A stretch of DNA of 64,000 nt from assembly GCA_963678705.1 (NCBI GenBank), contig OY783203.1:18892535-18956534 (forward strand), read 5' to 3'. Positions 44,516 through 56,399 of this stretch are shown piece after piece. This stretch comes from Panorpa germanica. Its lineage: Eukaryota; Arthropoda; Insecta; Mecoptera; Panorpidae. Numbering within the stretch: the first letter of the stretch is position 1; every line of letters begins with the position of its first letter. The position numbers and the translations under genes are program-made. The notes under the pieces were generated by a model that did not search any database, was not told the origin of the DNA, and saw only the letters and a list, made by a program, of their open reading frames with translations.

Positions 44516-47500
44516 AAATAATTATTCATATTCATTGTACACGTGTGTTCAAATTATCAAATAAAGTCATTTTAAATCGTGTTTTAGTAAGTTTCTAAAT
44601 ATAATATACAGTCCACTAGTAAATAAAGAAGTATAAAAATTACCTATCTAATTTTGCATAACATTTTGTTTTTCGAGACGGATCGACAAGAAACACGAAT
44701 GGAACATAACATTTGGTCCAATCGAGCTAGATGACAAATTTTTGTACTTATAGCCATTACTGATCAAATCATTATTGAATAATTAATTACCAATATTTTA
44801 ACCCATAGAATACATGAAAGTTGTTGTACCTACCAAGAATTAAATGACACACAAATATCAAAATGTTCAACTTTTTGTATATGTATTGTGTTATGAATAC
44901 TTGTACTAGTATATTAATTTATATTTATGGTGAAACACCAGTCGCGGAATAAATACATCGTCTAATGAATCCAACTCAACCTCAGGAATTTATGTAGCCC
45001 ACAAGTAGCCTTCTTCAGTCTATGCTTATGCATATTATAACAAATTATTTGCGGGACATACATGGACCAGAGCTTCATTTACCCCGCGGTTAGCATGTTC
45101 GGGACCGCAAGTTTAAAATATCTATAAAGTCAGTTTAATTGAATTCCCTCAAATTCACCCCACGCGCTGTGTTCCTGTCTTGGTAGAACAGGACAAACAT
45201 ATATCTGTCTCTGATGTGGTTAATCGTTGTCCTGCTTTGAACGTAGTTTTCCACTGTCTATGTAGTACATATTTTAATCAGTCACCGAAGAACAAAAAAA
45301 CTTATAAAAAATTTAATAAAAAACAAATGATACAATGCGTTTAAACATATAATAAAACATGTAGAATTCTAAAAAAATGAACATTTTTTATAACGTATAT
45401 TAAATTTTTTTTTGTCCAGTTATTTATCTTATGAATATAAATTGAATAATTGTATATTCCGATAGAAGTTTTTAGGGCAAATATTTGTCCCTCGACATTT
45501 TTATTAGTTGTTTTATTATATTGTCCCATAACAATCCTACGACCATCGTATGCTTCTTTATTAAAGAATAAAATTTTATAAAACCCACTGTAATAAATAT
45601 TATTTTATAGCGTTGAGAAATTTTAAGTATTTAGATCTTGCACAATGCCCACAGGATCACAGGATCGCAGGATCACAGAACACAAGATCTATGGTTGCCA
45701 CGTCGTCAGACAAGTGTCACTTTAGTCAATTCTCATTTTGATGGAGCTCCTGAAGAATTTTTCTGTTGCTAAATGTTATGGGTTTTTGATTTTTATCTGT
45801 TTTCATTCGATAAGCTACCTTTACTTTGAAAGGTGTTCGAAAAACTGTCAACGAAAAGATTATATTCTATTTTGATGGGAAAATACCGGATTAATAACCA
45901 GTTCTGTAAACACAGAAAAAAGATCGTAGGGTTACCTACCCCTTGATTTAAAGGCGGAGTAAGGTTTCAACTTTAAGGTAATGTATTTGTATTATTGTAC
46001 AAGATATTAAGTTTATCGTGTAAAAATTTGAAGTCGATTGGAGTAAAACTGTCGGAGATATAGAGTTTTAAGTCTTCACCTCTTTAGTCTGCTTTCGTGT
46101 TACTTTGAAACTTTTAAATGCGGTTTCTGTACCACGACTTGCACTTCGGCAAACTTCGTTTGGAAAGTATTAGGAAGAGCATCAGAAGGGGTACGAAGCG
46201 TTCCGGCCGGTGCAGACATGCTGTCCAAAGCTTCATGTAATGTCTTACTAATGTCTAATAGGATTTCAATCACCATTCGGAGTGATACGATTCTCTTCTA
46301 ATTGGATTCCGATTGTTTTGTTTGTTTGTAGGATAGGCTTCGACACCATAGAACCTGCTATAAGTACGTCGAAGTAGAATGAAAAATAAATACCGCTTGT
46401 ATAGTATTCTGGTATAACAAAAATAACATCAATATATATTTTTTACTCTAATATAAACAGTACAGAAAATAATGATATAAGAAATATTTCATTTATTTTA
46501 AATAGCTATTTTCTTATCAATATGGTATAATAAGGAAGTGAGAAGAAAATGTCTTAGTTGACAATTGTCTTTATAAATGTTTGCAGAAGAACTTAGAGAT
46601 CAAACAGATTTATAAAATAAAAAGATATTCCATTAAAAGTAGAATTGAGAGAGTAGTGAGAAGTGAGTAGTAGGTACACAGAGCATTCTACGTAACCTAG
46701 TTTTCTGTAATAACGTTAAAAGCAAAGCAAGAAAACGTGTGAGTTGGTAACTCGGTAACTGGTTCCATGATTCCATGATTCCATGTTTTAATGAAGACAT
46801 AGAGGAAAATTTTATTAAACATAACATTATATTCATAAGAGTATATGCAAAACTAAATGTACAAAACTGACGCTGATGCTGAAGCTAACGCTGACGTGTT
46901 CTCATATTCAAAGAATGAGATGGTTTTTTAAATTTTCCTATATAGGTACTTTGGTTATACATAGATAAAAAAGTAAATATTAAATTGAAACTATTTTCCA
47001 TCTTGTTTGAAATCAGACAGAAGAAGGGAAGAGTTTCTGACGTCACATTTTATTTAAAATTTGACTTCTAAGAAAAAAAAACAAGTATTTTTTAGAGTTA
47101 CTTGAAAAAGTATGAAATTATTATCATATAATTGTTATACTGCCATGGTCCTTTTATGTAGTATCAAATGCATCGATAGACTTTACCGGACCCGGAATAA
47201 AAAACATTACTTTCTATGTGGTGTAAATTAAATTTCATTTTATGTAGTGTTATTATTTTTATTTTAAACCTGTGAAACAAGAAATTAACAAATTAAGACA
47301 AAGATACTAGCAGCGACTAAACTAGCATCCAAACTATCTAGCTGTGAATTTACTAGATAAACAAACGTATGACTTTATTGACCACAACGTTTTTAATTGT
47401 CATTCATAGATATAGCCTTCACTAGACCACTATTTCTCATCTAGGTTCATTTTCATTTTTAGCATAAGTACTTATTGTTTGTACTTATTATAACAGATTG

Positions 47501-47754
47501 TAACGCGCATATTATTACAAAAAAAAATCTAATGTTATTTATCCCTCACTCCATTCCGATATACAATATAGATTTTAGTAATACAAAAATAAAAAATGCA
47601 TTTGTTAATTAGGTTATGAATGTGTCAACAATCAAATTGTTTTTTAACCAAGTTTTTTTTATTTTTCAGATTTCCGTTGCGTCAGACTGTATAGATTTTC
47701 CGACTTAGGTATGTAAAGATTATGTATTTTATTTAGATTAAGTACTACCATCGG
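44516..47754. other. Long unassigned stretch
   Basis: About 3.2 kb with no gene or element I can support. Small local repeats only: 'ggatcacag' units at 45652-45680, 'ttccatga' units at 46762-46785, 'gctgacgctga'-like units at 46868-46896. A patch with 'tgacgtcacattttatttaa' at 47038 resembles the pieces at 24700 and 55758. Confidence 0.45.
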
Positions 47755-47830
47755 TGTCTTTTCGATTTCAGTCACCGACAACCTCTTACTATGTTAGCAG
47801 TTGTTATAATATAGAAGCTTCATATGTGTT
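47755..47830 (-). mobile_element. SINE 3' fragment
   Basis: 'cagtcaccgacaacctctta', 'tatgttagcagtt' and 'cttcatatgtg' match the SINE body on the minus strand. It ends in a TA array. Confidence 0.5.
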
Positions 47831-47841
47831 GAATAGACATA

Positions 47842-47845
<4 letters not shown>

Positions 47846-47916
<71 letters not shown>
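47846..47916. repeat. (TA)n microsatellite
   Basis: TA array of about 70 bases. It creates a false repetitive YIYI open frame on the plus strand. Confidence 0.95.
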
Positions 47917-47919
<3 letters not shown>

Positions 47920-48927
47920 GAGTCGTAAAAATAAATAGAGCATACAAAGTAATCATAACTATAACACCCGAGCTAGAAAAGTCGTAAAAGAATATGATTA
48001 ATAAGGGTATATTGTGAATGGAAACCAGTCAAAGGTTAAAGCAATTAAAATGTGTGAATCTTTAAACCACTGTTTGAATACGTTAGGTAATGTGCTTACC
48101 GAAATTAACTAAACGAATTCTCAAAAGTAATAAAAATAAACCTATTAAATCTAACTGAAAACTAATGTAGGACTGAGTATATAATAACTAGAATTTAAGA
48201 TGGTTTGTTCATTCATTGTTCTGTATTTGTAAAGTAAATACCAACGTTTATATTGTAACCTTATTGTATTATTTTTATCGTTATTATTTTATTAAATAAA
48301 TGTATTAAACAAATTATGTGATTCTTTATCATACTGACAAGAAACTAAGATATTGAATAGTTGAATATTAATTGAATTGACAATTGCCTTAAATTAAATA
48401 AGAGTACCTTGATTCCACATCAGACTAGCGTTTGTTTCATCAGATTGTTTTCCACATCAGAATTGGGATAGTATTCTTGTTTTTCACATATATATCATTA
48501 ATATATTTTAAAAATCCAAAGAAAGGTTTTAGTAAAAAAATGAAATTAATGATATTGTACCAATTATTTCATCTTACTTGAAATTGAATATAAGTACAAT
48601 CAGTATCACAAGTATCAGGAAAATTTTAAGGTTACCGGAATTATATTACCAGATATTTCTTGAATGAACTGTAATAATAAATATTTGGGAAATTACAGGA
48701 ACTCAAGTCTGTAAAATTATGTATTGAACGCATGTTGTATCAAAGTTTAATTGCCATTTCCGTGTCTATACGAGTATATTCCATGACTGAATATAATATT
48801 GTATAACTTGTCATCATTTATAATAAAGCGGGAATTTTTCAAACTTAAATAATTGTTACTCTTTTATTAGCGGAACTAAGGGCGCGGAAGAGTCTGTTGT
48901 GTCGTACTAACCATGTCGTTAGTAACC
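47917..48927. other. Unassigned AT-rich stretch
   Basis: Nothing recognisable until the G/C-richer start of the transposase remnant near 48860. Confidence 0.45.
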
Positions 48928-50420
48928 ATGAGTCACTGGTCGGGAGCGCATCGCGCGTTTGCAATGGAGAAATATTTAAAGTGTGGTGAATCGTTGATAG
49001 CGCGTCGCGCGTCGTTTCTATTCCCATTTTGATATTCGGCGGTTAAACGATGTTCCGAGCACGCAGCTTATTTGGTCGTGGGTACAACGATTCCGACAAG
49101 AAGACATAATGGTTAATAGGCCGCACCCTGGACCGTCCTCGTCAGCCGCAAAGCCAAAACGTAGTACAGGTGCATCAAGACATCATTAGAAATTCAAGAA
49201 GATCAGTGTGAAAGATTGCCGCCTCTACAGACATTAAGAAGTCAACTGCGCATATGATTTTGAAAAGAAAATTAAAACTTCATCCCTATAAAATGCAAAT
49301 CGTACAAAAACAAAACGAAAGCGATTATTTTTAAGAAAAACGAACGCCCGAACGATGATGCAACATGCAACAAAATATGCTAAAAGCGTTTGCATTGCCC
49401 ATTTCTGCTCAAGGAATAATCGGTCCATATTTTTTTAGTGAGAGAGAAACTGTTACTTCCTCCATGAGTTTTTGGTACTTGCAAGTGTTTCTCGGACGCA
49501 ACAATAGAACTTATTTTCAGTAAGATGGGGCATTTTTTTTTCATTTATTAAATTTAATAGCACCTCCTAGGCTTCGGCCCATATGTGCTGCTTTTTCCAC
49601 TTATTCTATCCCCCTTAATTTTTTACATTTCAATTACATTAATATATAATTATATAGGAACAAATAAAAGATGTACAAAGTAACTTATTATAACTCATTT
49701 TATCTAATTTACTGTTCCATCTCATCCGCCGTGAAATTATCTCAATTCCTTTGCTCTAATTCTTCTCCTTCACTTCCTATTACTGTCTCTGCATCTCTTC
49801 TTCTTCTTCTTACTTCATCATTCTTCAATAGCATTTTTCTAGTTTCAAAAATCTCCTTCGCATACTCATTATAATATCGATACCTAATCTCTTCATTTAC
49901 TAGATACTCTAGACTTCCAATCTCTCCTTTTTTTTTGACTTTTATTCTATCTTGAAATTTCACTCTCGCTTCATAGTAGCCTGGGCATTCTTTTAATATA
50001 TGTGTATCAGTGTTTCCCGTTCACCACATCTGCACCTATCATCACTCTCAACTCCAAGCTGGACTAACTTTGCTTTAATAGATCCATGACCGCTTCCTAA
50101 AAAGGATAAATACAGTCCAGGTTAAAACCACTTATTTTGCTTTACAAACTTGACATTCTTAATGTGGTGATAAGTTCTTCTTCCTTTTTCCGTTATATCC
50201 TATCTGTTATGCCATGCAAGATAGGGCAACTCCACATACTGCCAGGGTCTCAATGTTGGGGTTAAGCGAAATTGTCCATGGAATTAATGTTCCAAGCAAG
50301 TCAACTCGATAATAAGGCCAACTCGATCGCCGGATTTGACGCTGTGTTATTTTTTCTTGTGAGATTACCTTAAGTCTAAAGTGTACTACATTAACCCCCG
50401 TACCATAACTGTTTTACAAG
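48928..50420 (+). pseudogene. Tc1/mariner-type transposase remnant, interrupted by a LINE
   Basis: Segments in several frames line up with one transposase: MSHWSGAHRAFAMEKYLKCG from 48928, VPSTQLIWSWVQRFRQED (helix-turn-helix region), QNVVQVHQDIIRNSRRSV-stop-KIAAST, KKSTAHMILKRKLKLHPYKM, GIIGPYFFSERETVTSS, then a catalytic DGA at the LINE junction. After the LINE it resumes ATPHTAR (50225 on) and TRSPDLTLCYFFL...YLKSKVY. In DDE transposases of this group 'DGAPPH' and 'SPDL.P.D' hold catalytic residues. The middle catalytic region is deleted and the SPDLT.CD context is altered. At least one stop and several frameshifts make it non-functional. Confidence 0.75.
49533..50218 (-). mobile_element. 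R1-like LINE 3' end (family B), inserted in the transposase
   Basis: Minus-strand content: W..RWDITEKGR-type start, 'SGHGSIK', VESDDRCRCGERETLIHI, a frame break, then KECPGYYEARVKFQDRIKVK and SLEYLVNEEIRYRYYNEYAK. It is the C-terminal part of an R1-like LINE with the C-x-C...H...C knuckle. The 3' untranslated region ends 'gggccgaagcctaggaggtg' and a short A tail. Flanked by AGATGGGGCA (49523-49532) and AGATAGGGCA (50219-50228), a 10-bp target duplication with one change. It is 5' truncated. Close relative at 63380-64000. Confidence 0.85.
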
Positions 50421-50604
50421 AAAATATCTGCAGACCCAGGTTATGTTTCTAAAATATAATAAATTTTTTATTTAATTTCGAAATCGAAAAATTTCCGCTG
50501 AACACTTTTAATTTTACATGATTTTCTTGTACAGATTTGTATTGAATTCAGCTCTAATTTAAAAATATCCTAAATGTATGTAATATACATTTATTTATAA
50601 TTAA

Positions 50605-50942
50605 CTAGCTGTCCCGGCCACGCGTTCCTGTGACTAACGTTTTTGTCATATTACATTACATAGCGCCATCTATTGAATATTTACTCAATCTAGTCAACAG
50701 AATATTTACTCAATCTAGTCAACAGATGTCGCCATCATCGTCGCCAGATGTCATATGTCATATACAGATAATTAATAGACAAATAATTTGCAATAAGATA
50801 ATAATAAATTGAGATGTAAGCTATCCTATCTTTCAAGTTGGATCAAACTGCACCCGGTGTACAAATTTGATTAAAATCGGTTAAGCAGTTTAGGAGTCCA
50901 TCGCGGAGAGACAACGTGACACGTAATTTATATATATTAAGA
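50605..50942 (-). mobile_element. Second Helitron family, non-autonomous (338 bp)
   Basis: On the minus strand it starts A|TCTTAATATATATAAATTAC and ends 'ggccgggacagCTAG'|TT, fitting the TC...CTAG and A/T insertion rule. The conserved interior 'aaccgattttaatcaaattt' and 'gcagtttgatccaacttga' is of a type often seen in arthropod Helitron-like repeats. A perfect 25-bp unit ('aatatttactcaatctagtc' plus 'aacag') is tandemly duplicated at 50676-50725. Confidence 0.75.
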
Positions 50943-51654
50943 TAATTGATTGGAAATTATTGGAAATAAAAAACACTACAACTTGAATCTTCAAAAATTT
51001 AAAAGTAGGATTTTTATACACCATAAATACATCTCGGTGATGGAACGTTTGAAATAGGTAAAATAAAAACGATAAGTAGTAATAATTGTAAGATATTTTT
51101 ACTGCACTTGAAATAAAAGGTAGGGCTCTAATGTCTGAAATTCCGCACACATACGAATTCCTTTTGGGCATTTGTTTACATTGTGTGTCATTACGTCAGC
51201 GTCAGCGTCGTGCTCAAGCAAGATATTATATTTATTTTTAAAACGTATTTACTGGTTTCCCTGCAAATGACTGTGGAATGAAGATCACTCGGTCCAGTGT
51301 TTACGTGTTCTTGGCACGGCATTTCGGCATCTCGGCATCTCAACAACGCGGCTTTAACATTTAGAACAGTTTACATTGGTTGATGCATTAACTTAACTTT
51401 ACAAAATGATCTCAGGAAATATTCTGAAAACTGTTTATAGGTATATACTCATATATACAGTGCCGTATTTAGATACTCTGGCTCCAGATTTTATTGAGGT
51501 GTAAACGTGTGTCTTGCACATTTCTGGTGTGATAATTGCGTGTTTACTAAAAGACATTATGAAATAAAATAATTTTGTTGCAAGAAAAGTCATTTTCAAG
51601 TTAATATATTGTGCTAGACTTCCCAACTGAAATATATAACTACACAGTTACTAC

Positions 51655-51742
51655 TAACTACACTGAATACTGTGTCTCCGGGTTCGATCCCCGGGTCAGA
51701 GTTATATTTACTGGGTTTGGTTACAATCAGATTTAATTGGTT
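51655..51742 (+). mobile_element. SINE fragment with intact B-box
   Basis: 'ctgtgtctccgggttcgatc' continuing 'cccgggtcagagttatattt' and 'actgggtttggttac'. The 3' half is missing. Confidence 0.7.
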
Positions 51743-51779
51743 AGACGCAACCATAATCCTGAATATAGAAAAAAAACAT

Positions 51780-52150
51780 GATCACAAAAGAAAAATTCGA
51801 AAAATAAAAAAAAAATAGAAAAAGTAACGGAAAAAAAATGAATAAAAAACAGCTTTATAAGAAGAGATGGATGGACTTGAAAAAATAGAAGTTGTGCACA
51901 GGGAGGACCTAATTAGCAGTATACAATTGGTAGACATGTGGAAAAGTGATACACAGTAATAAAGAAAAGTACAAATAGAAGAAAGAATCAGGGAATGCAA
52001 AGGGGGACATAGTAGTGGAAGCGTTTCCTGTATCAGATCGATTCAGCAGAAGCGATTCAGTTATTGTTGAAATAGAAACAGATGAGGATATTGAACGATG
52101 GATAAAGAAGTTATCAGAGAACCAACAATGGAAGAATTTCAAATAGAATG
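51780..52150 (+). other. Coding-like remnant, possibly LINE
   Basis: Near 52020-52145 a plus-strand frame reads AFPVSDRFSRSDSVIVEIET then DEDIERWIKKLSENQQ before a stop. The SDS...VIVEI part resembles the end of a LINE endonuclease ('SDH.P..VEI'), but this is weak. Upstream is A-rich and frame-broken. Confidence 0.25.
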
Positions 52151-53138
52151 ATGACAAAAACTGAACTAAACTAAAAATTATATAAAATGTAATATATTGG
52201 TTTCAGAGGTAATAACAATCAATGGTTGATGCACTCAAAATAAATATGATAAATAAAATGTAAATCAAACACAATTCCTTCAGGTGAATATGATACTGCT
52301 TTTGAAATCGCTTCAGTCTCTAAATTATATTTTTTTATATTTCTTGATCGTATTTATCATATCTTTAAATCCCCACTACTTTGTCAATTTAAAGATTGCG
52401 TATTTTTCATCTTAACATTCCAATTAGGTTGTGAACCATAACTGAATTTATATAAAAATGCACTGTATATTGATAAAGTTTGCTAACAGCACTTCAAATA
52501 CCCTCTTCACATATTTTTATTCTTTTCGCACTATTATAAAAGTTATAAACTATTTAAATAGTCATTCTTGACTCCTAAATAATTAAAGAGATAAAAATTT
52601 CCAAAAGATGTCATTTCTTTTCTTAACATCATCTCCATAATCATTGCCATCGTTTTAAACAAGAGAAGTGTGGAAGAGATGCAAAATTGAACGTCACAGC
52701 GGTTGGCATATGATAGGATTACTTATTTTATTCTACTGCTTGTGTGACGTCAAAAATATTAATATCATGCTTAATATTATGCTATATCTCCTATTAGTTA
52801 ATAAAAAATGTAAAAATCTATCCCTAACCTTGAACTCCGACCCTGGGTTATGTTAAGAAGATTATTTTATTTAGAATAGATGCAATTACTTTACTGTAGA
52901 GATACCTTCACCTTTACTTCCGTCGGTAATGCATTCGGAGTATAATCGTGTAAAATTGTATATTTACAATTACTGTTTAATTAAATTCCTAGAAGAACAA
53001 TTCCAAATGCCGATAACACACACCACATGGTAGTTTTCGCGTAATGCAGAGGTCGTTCGCGGACCGATAAATGTAAATGAACCTCTTCCAACTTAATGAC
53101 GTTGTTTAGAATATTTAGAATTGCAAACTGATTATACT
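52151..53138. other. Mostly unassigned stretch
   Basis: Contains at 52665-52810 the dispersed repeat described at 40855-41090. The remainder shows no feature. Confidence 0.4.
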
Positions 53139-53860
53139 GCATTAGACACTTTTTATACCAACCACTTAATAGTTCAAACCATTCATCATCTCATTCACAA
53201 CCTCCACATGAAGCACATAGAAACTCAATTGTTATGCATGCCCTTTCACACCTGTATCACACGAAACGAACAAGTTGATAAATATGCTAAAGAAGCAATC
53301 CATTCAGAGCGCATTCCAGAAGGAAACAACAATAACCTGTTCAGACCTAAAGAACAAAATCAAAAATATAATAAATTGTTCATGGCAAAAACAATGGAGT
53401 AAAGAAAGTGATAACAAATTAAGGGAAGTGAAGCCATTAATTGGCAAACAAGAATTACCAGACGGAATAATTAGAAGGTTGAAAGTAGTAATATGTAGAC
53501 TCATGATAGGTCATACAAATTATACGCATACCTACTTATTCAAAAGAGAACCACAAACAATATGTGAACAATACAATAACCTACTAACGGTAAAGCATAT
53601 TATTTTCCATTGCTCAAAATACTCGTCGCTCAGACAAGAATGTAATATGCCTCAGGAATATAGGCTAATATATAATTGCAGAGAAAATCTGAAAAACCTT
53701 ATTGAGTTTGTAAACAAAACAAATTTAATTTCTTTATTTTAAGTTGTAAATTATGAATTATGAATTACGAATTATGTATTGTAAATGTATATATGCTTTT
53801 TAAGTGCTAATAACTTTTGAAAGTTGATGCTCTAAAAATAAATATATATAAAAAAGATCA
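53139..53860 (+). mobile_element. I-like LINE: end of RNase H, C-terminal region and 3' UTR
   Basis: Frame 1 (53121-53402) carries NHLIVQTIHHLIHNL and ITRNEQVDKYAKEAI, the last part of a LINE RNase H domain, where 'IPSHTGI.GNE..D..AK' is usual (here the SH pair is degraded). A frame change near 53280-53400 leads to SWQKQWSKESDNKLREVKPL and ICRLMIGHTNYTHTYLFK, then CEQYNNLLTVKHIIFHC and a stop at 53740. This is the 'RLRIGHT..TH.YL....P.C..C...LTV.HIL..C' region. The 3' UTR 'tttttaagtgctaataactt' and 'aaagttgatgctctaaaaat' ends in 'aaataaatatatataaaaaa'. Frameshifted, so inactive. Confidence 0.85.
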
Positions 53861-54232
53861 AAATTAGTCAGATTTACCAACCCCTAATGCCATTTAAAAT
53901 GCGGGTCCGGCAACTAAAGATAAGACGTTTCTATTTTTAACAGATTGTTTTATATTTCTTCGTGAGAACAATATCACGTATCTGCTTAGTTCATAAAGCG
54001 GTAAACAGGATTTTCAGACAAACAGACAGACCAGACTATCAGACAAAACCAGACGGATCTCTAAATGCGCGCAGTGGCTTAACAGTAGCCACTGGCCTCT
54101 ACGGAAGAACACCACAGCTATTCAACAAAACTATTTTGATAAAAGAATGTTTCAAGTGTAAAGTAGGTTAATGATACCAGAATGTATTTGTATATACGAT
54201 CTGCGATAATGAATGCCTATAGTACTTGCATT

Positions 54233-54360
54233 ATAGTGTAGTGCATCAACTTTCGGTAGTTATTAGCACTTAAAACAATATATACATTTATAAACATTTA
54301 CTGTATAATTTACAACTTATAGACACAATTATGGCACTTAAAATAAAGAGAATAAATTCT
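54233..54360 (-). mobile_element. 3' UTR copy of the I-like LINE
   Basis: On the minus strand, 'ttttaagtgctaataacta', 'gaaagttgatgcac' and 'agttgtaaattatacag' match the 3' UTR at 53740-53840. Coding sequence is absent. Confidence 0.65.
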
Positions 54361-54534
54361 TTTTATTGATAAAGTCAAAAAGGATTTTCAGACTTTTACT
54401 GCTTTCACATATTTGCCTATATTATTATTTTTTGATTATTATTTTAATGTGTGTTTTTAATCTCGTTAGACTTTACATTCTTTCAATATTAAATCACGTG
54501 ATTACATCTCATTGCCAACTTAAACTTAGAACTA

Positions 54535-54840
54535 TTCGAACATTTTTAATAATTCCAACAGCAATGTCTAATTTTTATATTCTTCTTCCTATATTTTCTT
54601 GCTCTCTACTCCTTATTGTTTCTCTACCTTTACAATTTCTTTTTGGATCTCTTCCTTTACTATTTCTAATTACTTTACTATTTTCTTCTTGGATCAATCT
54701 CTGCCATCCACCTCTTATCTTTGTTATCTCCTCTCCGAAAATCTTCTATTTTATGAACTGAAGATTAACTGTTTCTACTCTATTCTTCCTTCTCTTTCCT
54801 CGCTCCTTCTCTCTATCTCCGCCATCCACCCCTTACAAAA
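54535..54840 (-). mobile_element. R1-like LINE 3' fragment (family A)
   Basis: Purine-rich on the minus strand. It matches the end of 56400-57660 in two blocks: 'ccatccacctctt...tctcctctccgaaaatctt' with 57380-57420, and 'tttttaataattcc' with 56408-56422. There is no intact frame. The poly-pyrimidine plus-strand open frames over it are incidental. Confidence 0.55.
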
Positions 54841-55149
54841 GACTTGCAGATTTTTATTTCTTTAGGTACATTATCGTCATTTTGTTATCGAGATGTATTG
54901 AAAACTACAGAAAGTTGGTCCATTTTTGACAGGTTTTGTGTTATATCCAGGATAATCACCAGAAATAGAGCTTCTTCAATTTCTAAAGCAATATTTTCTG
55001 TAACTGTGGCACCAAGCAAATTAACAATATTGAATCGAAACCTTTTTTAGGCACGTTGGACACTGTTTTATGATATGATTTTTTCTCTGAAAGTACAGCC
55101 TAAGAGTTTAAGTGAGATTGTGGATAACATTTTACGAATTTTGGCTTAC

Positions 55150-55380
55150 ACATGTTGGGGGCCCGTGTAGCCCGAGGGCCCCGTATCATTGATACGGCTG
55201 ATACGGCGGTAGCTACGCCACTGCTTAAAAGAGATTATAAGAGCGGTATAATACGATAATGAATTTTATCTTATTCGTTTCGATATACAATATAGAAAAA
55301 TAAGTGAGTTAGTGCTTTTTAGTTATATCGGCAGTTCATACCCCACAACTTGTTTTATGTATGAGTCGCTGCCGAACTCT
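55150..55380. repeat. Dispersed repeat shared with 62270-62455
   Basis: 'cttaaaagagattataagag', 'acgataatgaatttta', 'tagaaaaataagtgagt', 'agtgctttttagttatatcg' and 'cccacaacttgttttatgt' recur in order at 62289-62455. The G/C-rich start 'gggggcccgtgtagcccgag' is not in the second copy. Confidence 0.65.
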
Positions 55381-55560
55381 CGTAATTTGAACTATATCAG
55401 TAAAATGTGTATGACCTATCATCCGTCTATTTAGTCCTCTTGTTTGTAAATTGATGGCTTCACTTACCTTAATTTTATTTAACATTAAAAGACAACCTGT
55501 TCCGTTAAAAATATTACCTAACATACAACGCACAATTCGTTTTGATAATATTTTTTTGAT
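55381..55560 (-). mobile_element. I-like LINE remnant
   Basis: The minus-strand frame contains LNKIKVSEAINLQTRGLNRR followed by MIGHTHFTDIVQ. It parallels the 'NKLREVKPLI...IICRLMIGHT..TH' stretch of the LINE at 53139-53860. Short and decayed. Confidence 0.4.
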
Positions 55561-55689
55561 AAATCTTGTATTTTAATAGTTTTTGAAATATAAATCTGGG
55601 TCATTTAAGTATTAAAAAATCGACTTTAAGACAAATTTAGAAGTTTCAGTTTCGTTTAAGTTTAATGTTAAATTTATTTAAACAATATC

Positions 55690-55880
55690 ATCTATTAACT
55701 ACGTCATACGCAAGGAGGGAGATGAAAATTGGGGAAGTCCGCGTTAGTGACGTCACATCTAAATTTAGACTAAAAAAAACACAATACCTAAAAAAGAAAT
55801 GTGATTCTTTTTTTAAATTAGTGAGTTCACAATAGTGCGAGGGAAGAGGAAGATAACGTGTGATATCACGTGACTGGAGA
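55690..55880. repeat. Worn MITE with 'gtgacgtcac' motifs
   Basis: 'acgcaaggagggagatgaaa', 'gttagtgacgtcacatctaa' and 'aattagtgagttcacaatag' parallel 24660-24790. The ends are uncertain. Confidence 0.35.
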
Positions 55881-56399
55881 ACGGGTAGTTTTTGTGAAGC
55901 ATGTTTTGTATTTAGAAGGGTATATTTGATTATGTATTTCATAAATATCTTATTAATATGTACATACATACATATACGAGTATATCTATTTTTATGTGTC
56001 TAGAACAACATTAATGATTATTATATGACATGCCGACATATTATGGTCATATATGTCATTTGTGAATAATTATTTCATTTCATATTAATATTATATGTGT
56101 ACTCTCGTATTACTATAAAATGATTGATGAATATACTCGTACAATGTAGTCGGACAAGTTTAATACATTGTGTAGCTAGTTTATGTAATTTTGATTCAAC
56201 AAATAGACAGACTTTAGGTTCTTCGGCTATTTCAACTACTAACTTCATTTTCGTCAATCAATGTTAGGTTATTTTATAAAATGCATGTCTATTCCATTTC
56301 TAGGTTCAAATATTCGAACGTTGGTTTTTTTAAAATTTATTTAGGCTTTAACTTATTGAGCCATCTTGCAAAAAAATAAAAAGTATATATTGTATTGTA

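Noticed and set aside
47754-47987. 77-codon frame with a repeated Y-I motif
   Set aside because: Translation of a (TA)n microsatellite.
50676-50725. CRISPR-like repeat
   Set aside because: Only two adjacent units with no spacers, in a eukaryotic Helitron.
54366-54865. Plus-strand frames of 131 and 88 codons
   Set aside because: Mostly antisense of LINE family A; low-complexity hydrophobic composition and no initiation or splice support.
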